A stretch of 64,000 nt of DNA from Phycisphaera sp. GTDB taxonomy: Bacteria > Planctomycetota > Phycisphaerae > Phycisphaerales > Zrk34. The notes beneath the pieces were generated by a model that was given only the letters and a program-made list of their open reading frames with translations, was not told where the DNA came from and searched no databases. Every line of letters begins with the position of its first letter. The stretch's first letter is position 1. Below are positions 52,895 through 62,252 of this stretch, one piece after another. The DNA is taken from contig WGMA01000015.1 of assembly GCA_016125285.1 (NCBI GenBank), positions 39,739-103,738 on the forward strand, read 5' to 3'. The position numbers and the translations under genes were made by a program.

Positions 52895-53704
52895 ATGAGC
52901 GCCGACAACATCGCCATCGAGGTCGACCGGATCACGCACCACTACGGCGTGCGGCCGGTGCTCCGCGACGTGTCGCTCGCGGTGCGCCGCGGCGAACTCG
53001 TCAGCGTCATGGGCCCCAACGGCACGGGCAAGAGCACGCTGCTGGGGCTGATCGCCGGCGTGCTTTGGCCGCTGAAGGGACAGGTGAAGGTCGATGGCGT
53101 TGCGCGCCGCTCGAGCGCCGACGCCGAGCGCGCGATCCGCCGCCGCGTCGTCTACCTGCCCGCCGACGCGTGGCTCCCGTCCGGCACGGCGCGCGAGTTC
53201 CTGCTGGCGACGGGCCGGCTGTACGGCATCGACGACGACCGCCTCGTCGACCACGTTGATCGGTTGATCCAGCTGTTCCACCTCAGCGACGTGGCCGACA
53301 GCACGACGCTTTCGTACTCGACCGGGCAGAAGCGCAAGACGGCGCTGGCGTCGGCGCTGGTGACCGAGGCGCCGGTGATGATCCTCGACGAGCCGTTCGG
53401 CGGCGGGCTCGATCCGTCGGGCCTGCTGGCGCTGCGGCACGTGCTCAAGCGCCTGGCCGAGTCGGAGCGCACGACGATCGTCATGGCCACGCCCGTGCCG
53501 GAGCTGGTCGACGGCCTGGCGCACCGCGTGGCGCTGCTGCACGACGCGACGCTGGTCGCCTGCGACACGCCCGACGCGCTCCGCCGCCGCGCCGGCCTGC
53601 CCGACGACGCGTCGCTCAACGAGGCGATCGAGGCCATCACCCAGCCCGACACGCTCGCCCACATCGAACACTACTTCCAACGACCGGAAGGCAGGGCGTC
53701 ATGA
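52895..53704 (+). CDS. ABC transporter ATPase
   Basis: A 269-residue single ABC domain. Walker A is GPNGTGKSTLL, the signature LSYSTGQKRKTALASAL (with a T in place of the usual G at one position) and Walker B MILDEPFGGGLDP. The H-loop is not the standard His: the segment reads TIVMATPVPELVD. The size and gene pairing suggest an exporter or ABC-2-type transporter. The ATG at 52895 follows GGGGG; 52889 is an alternative. The stop overlaps the membrane-protein start as ATGA. The transported compound is unknown. Confidence 0.88.
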   Translation: MSADNIAIEVDRITHHYGVRPVLRDVSLAVRRGELVSVMGPNGTGKSTLLGLIAGVLWPLKGQVKVDGVARRSSADAERAIRRRVVYLPADAWLPSGTAREFLLATGRLYGIDDDRLVDHVDRLIQLFHLSDVADSTTLSYSTGQKRKTALASALVTEAPVMILDEPFGGGLDPSGLLALRHVLKRLAESERTTIVMATPVPELVDGLAHRVALLHDATLVACDTPDALRRRAGLPDDASLNEAIEAITQPDTLAHIEHYFQRPEGRAS

Positions 53705-54984
53705 GGCTGCGACCGCTCAATTACCTCACCACCTTCGGCGTGATGATCTGCATCGCGACCTGGGGCGTCGGCGAGTGGCTCCGCCCCTCGACCGATCCCT
53801 TCACGCACGAACTCGCCGGCAAGCTCGGACCGTTCGCGATGTTCGGTATGCTGATCGTTGCGGGGTTGTATGGCCTGCTGCGCGTGAAGCTGGTCCACCC
53901 GTTCAACGACATCTGCTACATGGCGTCGCTGGCGATCACGCCGTGGGAACCGGGCAAGCCGCTGCCGTTCGGCCGCGTGCAACTCGGCTGGACCGACGCG
54001 ATCTTCGCCGCGCTGCTGACCGGCATGTGGGCCGCGTACTTCGTCACGCGCGACGTGCACCTGCCCTGGCTGGTCTGGCTGCTTCCGGCGGTCATCCTGT
54101 TCGGCGTCTACGTCGTGACGCTGTGGCGGTGTTCGTTCGACGTCATCCACCGCAGCTCCACGCGCGTCTGCTACGCCTGCACGTATCTGTTCGGCCTCGC
54201 CGCGCTGTGCGCCGTCGACGCGCCGTATGTCACGGTCGCCACGCTGATCGTCGCCTACGCGCTGCTGCGGTCGCTGCTCGGTGAGCCCTTCGAGCATCGC
54301 CTGCGGCGCCACCTGCGCGACACCACGCCCGCCGGCGTGCGTTTCCTACGCGACGCGATCCGGGACAACACCCTCGCCGGCCTCCACCGACGCCTCGGCC
54401 CCGACACGCAACCCGTCACCGAAGTCGAGGGCTCGATCCCGTGGCTGATCGGCCGCATCCGCCGACGCTGGGGCGAGGTGCTTGCCGGCCTGCTCATCGC
54501 CGGGCCCGTCGTGTGGTGGCTCTACGTCGCCAGCGTTCTCGTGTCGCACCTGATGCCGCATGCCTCGATCGCGCGCCACGACGAATCGGAACCCAGCGTG
54601 ATCTTCCTCTTCTACGGGCTCGCCCTCGTCGCCGCGACGTTCGGCGTGCTGGTCATCGACATCGCCGGGTACGGCTCGCCGATCACGCTGTGGGGTCGGT
54701 TGAGCACCGGCCGGTGGATCATCCCCGGCTACGACATCGTCTACGTCATGCCGCTCGGCATGCTGCTGATCGGCGTCGCGATCCCGCACCTCGCCGCGCT
54801 GCTCGGCCTGCCCCCCGTCATGCAGGCCGCCGCCGCGTTGCCCGTCCTCGTCACATGGTGGCTGCTGTCCCGTCGCTGGATGGACGACTGGCGTTTCACC
54901 GGCGCCCACCACATCAGCACCGTCCCGGTCATGACGCCCGACAAGCGTCGCGAATCGACCGGGCGGCCAATCACAACTCGCTAG
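53701..54984 (+). CDS. Polytopic membrane partner of the ABC ATPase
   Basis: A 427-residue protein with about nine transmembrane helices (for example LGPFAMFGMLIVAGLYGLLR, WLVWLLPAVILFGVYVVTLW, VVWWLYVASVLVSHLM, YVMPLGMLLIGVAIPHLAAL). It starts inside the ATPase stop codon, so the two are translated together and probably form one transporter. I recognise no standard permease family; the sequence is planctomycete-like. Between helices there is a long soluble loop after RSLLGEPFEHRLRRHLRD. The C-terminus is basic and cytoplasmic. Confidence 0.75.
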   Translation: MRLRPLNYLTTFGVMICIATWGVGEWLRPSTDPFTHELAGKLGPFAMFGMLIVAGLYGLLRVKLVHPFNDICYMASLAITPWEPGKPLPFGRVQLGWTDAIFAALLTGMWAAYFVTRDVHLPWLVWLLPAVILFGVYVVTLWRCSFDVIHRSSTRVCYACTYLFGLAALCAVDAPYVTVATLIVAYALLRSLLGEPFEHRLRRHLRDTTPAGVRFLRDAIRDNTLAGLHRRLGPDTQPVTEVEGSIPWLIGRIRRRWGEVLAGLLIAGPVVWWLYVASVLVSHLMPHASIARHDESEPSVIFLFYGLALVAATFGVLVIDIAGYGSPITLWGRLSTGRWIIPGYDIVYVMPLGMLLIGVAIPHLAALLGLPPVMQAAAALPVLVTWWLLSRRWMDDWRFTGAHHISTVPVMTPDKRRESTGRPITTR

Positions 54985-55125
54985 TCGCGGACCCTGCCCG
55001 TCTTGATCGAAGTCCCTGCTGTGCAAGTGGCTACGCGATCGGACGCGCCGCGCGGCGTGTCGATCCACGCCCGTGGCCAATTTAATTGTCCAGTTTTCGA
55101 TCGCTTGTCTATTCTCCTATGCACC

Positions 55126-55650
55126 ATGGACGACCGCGACACCCAACAGTTCGTCACCGATCTGACCCGCATCCAGCGGCGGCTCTCGGCGTACATCCTC
55201 TCGCTGCTCGGCAACGCACGCGGCGTCGAGGACGTCCTGCAGGAGACCAACGTCGTGCTCTGGGCCAAACGCGGCGAGTTCACGCCCGGCACCAACTTCG
55301 TCGGCTGGGCCTTCCGCGTCGCGCACTTCCAGGTCCTCGCCTATCGCAAGACGCAGGGGCGCGATCGCCACAAGTTCGACGACGGCCTCGTCGAGTCGCT
55401 CGCGCAGGTCGCCGAGGAGTCCACCGGCGACCTCGACCGTCAGCGTCGCCTGCTCGACGAGTGCGTCGAACAGCTGACCGACCGTCAGCGCGACCTGCTG
55501 CGGCAACGCTACGAGCAGGGGCACGACGTGGGCGCGATCGCCACACAGGCCGAGCGCCAGGTCGCGTCGATGTACAAGGCCCTGCACCGCCTGCGCGCCA
55601 GGCTCATCGAGTGCGTCGACGGCAAGCTCGCCGCGGGGGTGGACGCATGA
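55126..55650 (+). CDS. ECF-type RNA polymerase sigma factor (second module)
   Basis: A 174-residue paralogue of the sigma factor at 16820-17341. Region 2 contains the same DVLQETNVVLWAKR, and region 4 is QRYEQGHDVGAIATQAERQVASMYKALHRLR. It would control the following FecR-LamG and pilin genes. The stop overlaps the next start (ATGA at 55647). The ATG at 55126 (MDDRDTQQFVTD) is chosen over in-frame codons from 55003, which are intergenic. The 140 bases upstream are comparatively AT-rich (TTAATTGTCCAGTTTTCG), as expected for a promoter. Confidence 0.9.
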   Translation: MDDRDTQQFVTDLTRIQRRLSAYILSLLGNARGVEDVLQETNVVLWAKRGEFTPGTNFVGWAFRVAHFQVLAYRKTQGRDRHKFDDGLVESLAQVAEESTGDLDRQRRLLDECVEQLTDRQRDLLRQRYEQGHDVGAIATQAERQVASMYKALHRLRARLIECVDGKLAAGVDA

Positions 55651-57278
55651 ACGACACGCCCACACCAGACCGCGACTGGCGCGAGCTCGACGAGCTGATG
55701 CAGCTCGTGCTCGACGGCGACATCACCGATGACCGGCACGCCCGCCTCGCCGAGATCCTCACCGACGACCTCGACGCCCAGCGCCGCTACATGCGTTTCA
55801 CCACGATGCACACGCTGCTCGATTGGAAGTTCGTCGGCGACGAGGGCCCGCTCGCGCTCGAGCCCACCGTGGCGGACGCCGAGGTCGACGGCGACGGGGC
55901 GGGCTCACGCGTTCCGTCGCGTGCGCCCGCCCCGATCGCGACGTTCCGCCCGTTCCGCTACGCCGCGGCCGCCGCGCTGGTGATCGTCACCGGTGTCGCC
56001 GCGGCGCTGATGTGGCACGCCGGCTCGGGCCCCACGCAGCCGGCGACGACGCAGTCGCGCGCCGTGACCGTCACGCTGTCCGACACGAGCGGCGCGGTGT
56101 GGGGCGCCGGTTCGCTCAACGCCGACGCGGGTGTCGGGCCGGTCGACGCCGGTGCGCCGCTGGTGCTGGACGCCGGCGTGGCGCAGATCGTGCTGGAGAG
56201 CGGGGCGGTGGTGAAACTGGCCGGGCCGACCGAACTCACGGTGACCGGCGCGAACAGCGCCCGGCTGACGCGCGGCCGGCTGGTGGCGTTCGTGCCCGTG
56301 TCGGCGCACGGCTTTTACGTCGACACGCCGGACATGCGCGTCACGGACCTCGGCACGCGGTTCGGCGTCCGCGTCGACCCCGCGGGGACGAGCGACGTGC
56401 AGGTGTTCGAGGGCCGCGTGCACGTGCGCGGCGACACGTCCGCGGTGTCGATCGATCGACAGCTGACCGCCGGGCAGGGCGTGCGCACAAGCGACCGCGC
56501 GGTCGAGATGACGATCGCGACGAACGAGCAGGCGTTCCTCGACGGCGCGCCGCTCGATCACGCGCGCCTGCCCGTCAACGCCGGGTGGGTGGACATGATC
56601 CGCCGCGCCGACCCGCTGGCGTATTGGCGGTTCGACACGCCGGCCGACGGGACGCGGATTGATGACGTCACCGACCACGGCCGCGGCCTCCGCGCGATGG
56701 GCGGCGTGACGTTCGACGCCGCCGCGCGATTCGACGGAACCGGCGGCGCCCTCGCCGTCGACCGCGCGTTCGATGACCTGACGCGCGGCCCGTACTCCGT
56801 CGAGCTGTGGGTTCGGCCCGACGAATCGCTCAATCGCAACGCGGCGATCGTCGCGCTGATGCAGGGTGAACGCGCGCACCGCTTCCTGATCGAACTCAAC
56901 CCCGAGGGCCGCAACGATCACCGCCTCACCGTCCGCCTGCTGCACCGCGTGCCCGCGGGCAGCACGGGCGGCGTCGACGTGCGCGACACCGACGGCTGCA
57001 CGCCCGGCGTGTGGCACCACATCGTCGGCGTGTGCGGCGCGAACGAGCTGACGCTCTACGTCGACGGCGAACGCGTCGCCTCGGCGCCCGACGTCACGCC
57101 GACCGATCCGCAGCCCGTGCTGATGCACATGGGCCGACGGTTCCTGATCGAGAACCCGGTCCCCGCGTATTTCGCCGGTCGCCTCGACGAGGTGGCTGTC
57201 TACCCCCGCGCCCTCGCCGCCGAGGAAGTCCGCAGACATTTCACCGCCATGCGATACGCCCGCCAGGAGCAGCCATGA
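55647..57278 (+). CDS. FecR-domain transmembrane protein with LamG domain
   Basis: A 543-residue protein coupled to the sigma factor. It has a short cytoplasmic anti-sigma-like start (LVLDGDITDDRHARLAEILTDD), a transmembrane helix near residues 110-130 (YAAAAALVIVTGVAAALMW) and a FecR domain with LTRGRLVAFVPVSAHGF and MRVTDLGTRFGVRV. A C-terminal concanavalin/LamG domain of about 200 residues follows (YWRFDTPADGTRIDD, GPYSVELWVRPDES, FAGRLDEVAVYPRAL). LamG folds commonly bind carbohydrates, so the module may sense a polysaccharide outside the membrane. The downstream pilin starts within its stop (ATGA at 57275). Confidence 0.87.
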   Translation: MNDTPTPDRDWRELDELMQLVLDGDITDDRHARLAEILTDDLDAQRRYMRFTTMHTLLDWKFVGDEGPLALEPTVADAEVDGDGAGSRVPSRAPAPIATFRPFRYAAAAALVIVTGVAAALMWHAGSGPTQPATTQSRAVTVTLSDTSGAVWGAGSLNADAGVGPVDAGAPLVLDAGVAQIVLESGAVVKLAGPTELTVTGANSARLTRGRLVAFVPVSAHGFYVDTPDMRVTDLGTRFGVRVDPAGTSDVQVFEGRVHVRGDTSAVSIDRQLTAGQGVRTSDRAVEMTIATNEQAFLDGAPLDHARLPVNAGWVDMIRRADPLAYWRFDTPADGTRIDDVTDHGRGLRAMGGVTFDAAARFDGTGGALAVDRAFDDLTRGPYSVELWVRPDESLNRNAAIVALMQGERAHRFLIELNPEGRNDHRLTVRLLHRVPAGSTGGVDVRDTDGCTPGVWHHIVGVCGANELTLYVDGERVASAPDVTPTDPQPVLMHMGRRFLIENPVPAYFAGRLDEVAVYPRALAAEEVRRHFTAMRYARQEQP

Positions 57279-58075
57279 ACCGTCGCCGCGCCTTTACGAT
57301 CATCGAACTCCTCGTGGTGCTCAGCATCATCGTCCTCCTGCTGGCGATCCTGCTGCCGTCGTTCTGGAGCGCGCGCGAGGTGGCGCGGCGGGCGGTGTGC
57401 GCGTCGAACCAGCGGCAGATCGGCGTCGCGTCGCTCAGCTACACCATCGACAACCACGGCGGGTTCCTCTACTGCGGCAACCGCAAGGTGCAGATCGCGT
57501 TCTTCAACGTCTCGCCGCGCCTCACCGGCGACCGCTACACCGACGTGTTCAAGGAGTGGGCGGCGCGCGGCATGATGCACCAGCAGGACGGACGCGGACC
57601 CTATCAGCCCGACAACGTGTGGAACTGCCCGTCGCGCGACTTCGAGAGCACCAACTACGACCCGCCGTTCTCCACGCAGGCCGTGGTCGGCTACCAGTAC
57701 TACGGCGGCGTCTTCCAATGGAACAACGCGGTGTCCGGCAACCTCACCGCGTGCAGCCCCGTCGTGCTGTCGACCAGCAAGAGCCGCTGGGTGCTCGCCG
57801 CGGACACCGCCTGCCGGATCGACTACGTGTGGGGCGGCGGCCGCGGCTCGGCCTACGCCGGCATGCCGTCACACCAGCAACGCAACGAGATCTGGCCGGA
57901 CGGTCAGAGCCAGCTCTATGTCGACGGCTCGGTCGATTGGGTCCAGCCGGCCGACATGGTGTTCGTGCACTCGTGGGGCGGACGCGGCAACTACTCCCGC
58001 GTCATGTTCATCGCGCAGGACGACCTGGGCGGATGGACGCCCCCGGCCAGTCTTTATATCGAAGCGTTCAAGTAA
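57275..58075 (+). CDS. Pseudopilin of the second sigma/FecR module
   Basis: A 266-residue prepilin with a short leader (NRRRA) before FTIIELLVVLSIIVLLLAIL, with Glu5 intact. The later SQLYVDGSVDWV block corresponds to the H-X9-DG end region. It starts inside the stop of the FecR-LamG gene. The order sigma, FecR and pilin with ATGA junctions is the same as at 16.8-19.5 kb. Its likely regulon may include the DUF5703 gene directly downstream. Confidence 0.88.
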   Translation: MNRRRAFTIIELLVVLSIIVLLLAILLPSFWSAREVARRAVCASNQRQIGVASLSYTIDNHGGFLYCGNRKVQIAFFNVSPRLTGDRYTDVFKEWAARGMMHQQDGRGPYQPDNVWNCPSRDFESTNYDPPFSTQAVVGYQYYGGVFQWNNAVSGNLTACSPVVLSTSKSRWVLAADTACRIDYVWGGGRGSAYAGMPSHQQRNEIWPDGQSQLYVDGSVDWVQPADMVFVHSWGGRGNYSRVMFIAQDDLGGWTPPASLYIEAFK

Positions 58076-58136
58076 AGCCCAACCCAGGTGTCGCGTGGCC
58101 GCCGTTGTCTCGTGCGCCGCAAGCAGAGGGTGTGTG

Positions 58137-60551
58137 ATGACGAATGTCCGTTTCAAAACCCCTGTCCCCCAGGTGGGGGAGAGGCTGGGTGAGGGGGTCG
58201 GTTGTTTGGGCTTCGCGCATGCCTGGGGAAACGGGTGCAACGTCCGAACGATTCACCCTCACCCCTGCCCTCTCCCTCAAGGGAGAGGGGGATTCGAATC
58301 GACCCGCCGCGTACACGCACCCCTCGCCGCCGCGATCCTCGCCGCGATGCTCGGCCTCGCCGCCGCGCACGCCGCCATCGCCGACACGCCCGCCGACATC
58401 GATCGATACAACCTCGTCTGGTCCACCCCCAGCGACGACGCGCGCGGCTCCATGCCCATCGGCAACGGCGACATCGGCGCCAACGTCTGGGTCGAGCCCG
58501 GCGGCGACCTCGTCTTCTTCCTTTCCAAGACCGACGCGTGGAGCGAGAACCACCGGCTGCTCAAGCTCGGCAAGATCCGCGTCACGCTCGACCCGCCGCT
58601 CGACACCGGCGTCGACGCGTTCACGCAAACCCTCGATCTGAAGTCCGGCCTGATCCGCATCGAGTCACACACCGCCACACGCCATGTCGCTCTCCGGTTC
58701 TGGATCGACGCCGAGCACCCCGCTGTACACCTCGACGTCGACAGCGATCAGCCGACGCGCGTCATCGCCGAGGCCGAGCCGTGGCGCACCGAGCGCCGGC
58801 AGCTCACCGGCCGCGAGGCGATCTCCGCGTACGGCATGACCGGCGCGATCTACGTCGAGCCCGACACCGTCGTCGATGGGCAGACCGACCGCGTCATCGT
58901 CTACCACCGCAACGCCCGGTCGATCTGGGCGGACAACGTCAAGCTCCAGGCGCTCGACGAGCTGGCCAACGCCGGGACCGACCCGTTGCTCAACCGGACG
59001 TTCGGCTTCGCGATCCGCGGCGACGGGCTGACCAACGCGTCGAGCACGCGGCTGCGCTCCTTCGAGCCGCGCAAGACCTGGGCGATCGACGTCGACGCGC
59101 TGACGGCGCAGACCGACACGCCGGAGCGGTGGCTCGCGGCGCTCGACACGCAGGGTCGACGCGTCGCGGCGCTGAATCGCACGGCCTGTCTCGCGGCGCA
59201 CCGCGCGTGGTGGGCGGCGTTCTGGCAGCGCAGCTGGATCGACGTGTCCGGCGACGACGACGCGGCCGTCGTGTCCCGCGCGTACACGATGCAGCGGTGG
59301 ATCCACGCGTGCGCCGGTCGCGGCGGATCGCCGATCAAGTTCAACGGCTCGATCTTCAACGTCGACATCGGCGGCTACGACGCCGACTACCGCGCGTGGG
59401 GCGGGCCGTACTGGTGGCAGAACACGCGACTGCCGTACTGGTCGATGCTGTCGAGCGGCGACTACGACCTGATGAGGCCGCTGTTCAAGCTGTACGGCGA
59501 CGCGCTGCCGCTGCGCACCGCCGCGACGAAGACCTACTATGACCACGGCGGCGCGTACTTCCCCGAGGTCATGTACATCTGGGGCGCGTACACCGATCAC
59601 AACTACGGCACGAACCGAAAGGGGCGTCCGGACGGACTGGTCGACAACGGCTTTATCCGCCGCGAATGGCAGGCCGGGATCGAACTGACCATGATGATGC
59701 TCGACTACCACGACCACACGCGCGACGAAGCGTTCCGCGATGAGACGCTGCTGCCGATGGCGGTCGCGGTCACGACGTTCTACGACAGGCACTGGCCGCG
59801 CGACGAGGCCGGCCGCATCCGACTCGACCCCGCCCAGGCGCTGGAGAGCTGGTGGACGGTGACCAACCCGATGCCGGAGATCGCCGGGCTGCACGCGATC
59901 CTGCCGCGCCTGATCGAGCTGCCTGTCGACGATGCGCAGAAGGCGGCGTGGCGCGACATGCTCGCAGACCTGCCGCCGGTCCCCACGGCCGAGCGCGGCG
60001 GCGTGACGGTGCTGGCGCCCGGCGAGAAGTACGCCGTGAAGAAGAACACGGAAAACGCCGAGCTTTACGCGGTGTTTCCCTATCGGCTCTACTCGGTGCT
60101 GGGTGATCCGCAGCGGTTGCAGCTCGCGCGCGACACCTGGCCGCGCCGCACCAGCAGGCAGTCCGGCGGCTGGAGCCAGGACCCGATCATGGCGGCGATG
60201 ATCGGCTACGGCGACGCGGCGGCGACCTACGTGACGCGCAACGCGCGGGCCGTCGCACGCGGCTTCCGCTTCCCCGCCATGTGGGGCCCGAACTTCGACT
60301 GGATCCCCGACCAGGACCACGGCTCGGTCACGATGACCGCGCTGCAACGCATGGTCATGCAGACCGACGGCGACAAGATCCGCCTGCTGCCCGCCTGGCC
60401 GAAGAACTGGAACGTGCGGTTCAAGCTGCACGCGCCGAACGCGACGACCGTCGAGGGCGAGTACCGCGACGGCAAGCTCGTGTCGCTCCGCGTGACGCCC
60501 GAGTCGCGGCGAAGCGACGTGACCGTGCCCACGGAAGCCGAGCCGCAGTAG
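58137..60551 (+). CDS. Exported glycoside hydrolase-like protein (DUF5703 type)
   Basis: The catalytic-sized region begins near ADTPADIDRYNLVWSTPSDDA and continues MPIGNGDIGANVWVE, GGYDADYRAWGGPYWWQNTRLPYWSML and LDWLPDQDHG-like WIPDQDHGS. These blocks are typical of DUF5703 proteins related to alpha-L-fucosidase-like enzymes with an (alpha/alpha)6 barrel. A signal or anchor helix is APLAAAILAAMLGLAAAHA. With a start at 58137 (AGAGGG upstream), a repeat element (58159-58291) is translated before the signal; a start at 58347 leaves a very short signal with no ribosome binding site. Which start is used is unclear. Substrate is unknown. Confidence 0.8.
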   Translation: MTNVRFKTPVPQVGERLGEGVGCLGFAHAWGNGCNVRTIHPHPCPLPQGRGGFESTRRVHAPLAAAILAAMLGLAAAHAAIADTPADIDRYNLVWSTPSDDARGSMPIGNGDIGANVWVEPGGDLVFFLSKTDAWSENHRLLKLGKIRVTLDPPLDTGVDAFTQTLDLKSGLIRIESHTATRHVALRFWIDAEHPAVHLDVDSDQPTRVIAEAEPWRTERRQLTGREAISAYGMTGAIYVEPDTVVDGQTDRVIVYHRNARSIWADNVKLQALDELANAGTDPLLNRTFGFAIRGDGLTNASSTRLRSFEPRKTWAIDVDALTAQTDTPERWLAALDTQGRRVAALNRTACLAAHRAWWAAFWQRSWIDVSGDDDAAVVSRAYTMQRWIHACAGRGGSPIKFNGSIFNVDIGGYDADYRAWGGPYWWQNTRLPYWSMLSSGDYDLMRPLFKLYGDALPLRTAATKTYYDHGGAYFPEVMYIWGAYTDHNYGTNRKGRPDGLVDNGFIRREWQAGIELTMMMLDYHDHTRDEAFRDETLLPMAVAVTTFYDRHWPRDEAGRIRLDPAQALESWWTVTNPMPEIAGLHAILPRLIELPVDDAQKAAWRDMLADLPPVPTAERGGVTVLAPGEKYAVKKNTENAELYAVFPYRLYSVLGDPQRLQLARDTWPRRTSRQSGGWSQDPIMAAMIGYGDAAATYVTRNARAVARGFRFPAMWGPNFDWIPDQDHGSVTMTALQRMVMQTDGDKIRLLPAWPKNWNVRFKLHAPNATTVEGEYRDGKLVSLRVTPESRRSDVTVPTEAEPQ
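58159..58291. repeat. CCCCTCTCC palindromic element, copy 3
   Basis: Starts CCCCTGTCCCCCAGGTGGGG and ends CTCAAGGGAGAGGGGG, with the internal TCACCCTCACC seen in other copies. It lies between the pilin stop and the signal-peptide region of the DUF5703 gene and is open in the DUF5703 frame. Confidence 0.85.
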
Positions 60552-60581
60552 GTCGCATCCGCCGCGCGACCAGCGTGATCC

Positions 60582-61967
60582 TTACCCCCGCCGCTCCACC
60601 GTCATGTCCAGCCCCGCCGACGGACGCAGCGTCAGGTGCGCCGCGCACGGCGGTGGGTCCGGGTAGTCCGCACGCAGCCGCAGCCGCCACCGCCGCGCGA
60701 TCGACGCCAGCACCAGCGTCCCCTCCGTCCACGCGAACGCCTCACCAATACAATTCCGCGCTCCCCCGCTGAACGGGAAATACGCGAACTTCGGCCGCTC
60801 GCGACCGCTCTCCGCGCCGCCCGCCTCGTCGTCCAGCCAACGCTCCGGACGAAACGCCATCGGGTCCGGCCACCACCTCGCATCGCGATGCACGATCCAC
60901 GGCAGCAGGATCACCATCGCGCCGCGCGGCACGCGGTACCCGCCGATCTCCACGTCGCGCAGCGCCTGCCGCGCCACGATCCACGCCGGGGGATACAGCC
61001 GCATCGACTCCGCCATCACCGCACGCGTGTACCGCAGCCGCGGCACGTCCTCCAGCGTGGGCGCACGCTCGCCCAGCACCGACGCCAGCTCCTCGCCCAG
61101 CCGCGCCTCCGCCTGCGGGTTCTGCGACAGCAGGTACCACGACCAGTTCATCGCGTTGCCCGTCGTCTCGTGGCCCGCCAGGAACAGCGTCATCGCCTGG
61201 TCGCGCACCTCGCGGTCCGACAGCGGCGGGCCCTCGCCCTGGTCGTCCTGCGCCGACAGCAGCATGCTCAGCAGATCGCCGCGGTCGACCGGGTCGGCGC
61301 GCCGCTCGGCGATCATGCCGAAGATCAGCTGATTGAGGTCGTCGGTCGCCGCGCGCAGCCGCCGACACGTCGGCAGCGGCAGCCGGATCCACGCGTGCGA
61401 CAGCGGCAGGCAGAACAGCGGGAAGTGCCGCATCATCGTGTCGATCGACGCGGCGATGCGGTCGAACGTGTCCTCCACGCTCGAGCCGAACAGCGTGCGC
61501 GCCGCGATCTGCATCGTCAGCCGGTGCATCGCCTCGTGGATCGGTCGCGTCTGCCCGTCCGCCCAGTCCGCCGTGAGCCGCTCGGTCTCGTCGACCATCG
61601 CCCGCGCGTACTCGGCGATCCGCTGCCTGTGGAACGCCGGGTTGATCAGCCGACGCTGCCGCGCGTGCTCCGGCGCATCGCTGATCAGCACGCTGTTGCC
61701 GAACAGCATGTCCGACCGCTTGAGCACCGGCGACTTGCTGAACGCCGACGCCTCGCTCACCAGCACCTGCCGGATCGCCGCCGGATCGCTGAACGACCAC
61801 ACGCTCAGGTGCAGCGCCCGATACCGCACCACGTCCCCGTACCGCGCGTGCAGCGACTCGTAGAACGTCAGCGGGTCACGCATCCGCGCCATGAAGTTCC
61901 GCAACGCCCCACCCCGCGGCCCCGGCGCCCGCGTCATCGGCCCATCTGTCGCCACCACATCATCCAT
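60582..61967 (-). CDS. Cytochrome P450
   Basis: A 461-residue soluble P450. The oxygen-activating I-helix is AGHETT, the ExxR motif ESMR, and the heme loop FPFSGGARNCIGEAFA with the axial ligand C406. The N-terminus is not a membrane anchor, as is usual for bacterial P450s. It would hydroxylate or otherwise oxidise a lipophilic substrate with electrons from a ferredoxin system not seen nearby. The ATG at 61967 (MDDVVATDGPM) is chosen; a methionine at the TRAPGPRGG segment is an alternative. Convergent with the DUF5703 gene, 30 bp apart. Confidence 0.92.
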   Translation of the reverse strand: MDDVVATDGPMTRAPGPRGGALRNFMARMRDPLTFYESLHARYGDVVRYRALHLSVWSFSDPAAIRQVLVSEASAFSKSPVLKRSDMLFGNSVLISDAPEHARQRRLINPAFHRQRIAEYARAMVDETERLTADWADGQTRPIHEAMHRLTMQIAARTLFGSSVEDTFDRIAASIDTMMRHFPLFCLPLSHAWIRLPLPTCRRLRAATDDLNQLIFGMIAERRADPVDRGDLLSMLLSAQDDQGEGPPLSDREVRDQAMTLFLAGHETTGNAMNWSWYLLSQNPQAEARLGEELASVLGERAPTLEDVPRLRYTRAVMAESMRLYPPAWIVARQALRDVEIGGYRVPRGAMVILLPWIVHRDARWWPDPMAFRPERWLDDEAGGAESGRERPKFAYFPFSGGARNCIGEAFAWTEGTLVLASIARRWRLRLRADYPDPPPCAAHLTLRPSAGLDMTVERRG

Positions 61968-62170
61968 CGCCCACCCAGTTACGAGTCACGCCGCCACCAC
62001 CGCCGACGAAGCAGGCGATTGTATCCCCACCCCGCGCGCCGACAACCACCGCGCTCAACAACCGCCGCGCCCTCCCACCTAGAGCCCGGGGCAGGCCTGC
62101 CCCGGGTCTCCCCACTTCATGCCGACACAAACCCGATCACCCGGCGGACAATCTCACCCATGCCGCGCGG

Positions 62171-62176
62171 TATAAT
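62171..62176 (+). promoter_or_regulatory. -10 element TATAAT upstream of the kinase-TIR gene
   Basis: A perfect TATAAT in GC-rich DNA, 77 bp before the preferred ATG and 32 bp before a possible TTG start. No good -35 was found at 16-18 bp upstream (CGGACA at 62145-62150 is too far away). Confidence 0.45.
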
Positions 62177-62252
62177 CGCGTAACACTTATCCCGGCTGAT
62201 TCCATCATTGGATACCGACGCCGAAAAACCTGGGTCACCAGACGTCGCGGCG

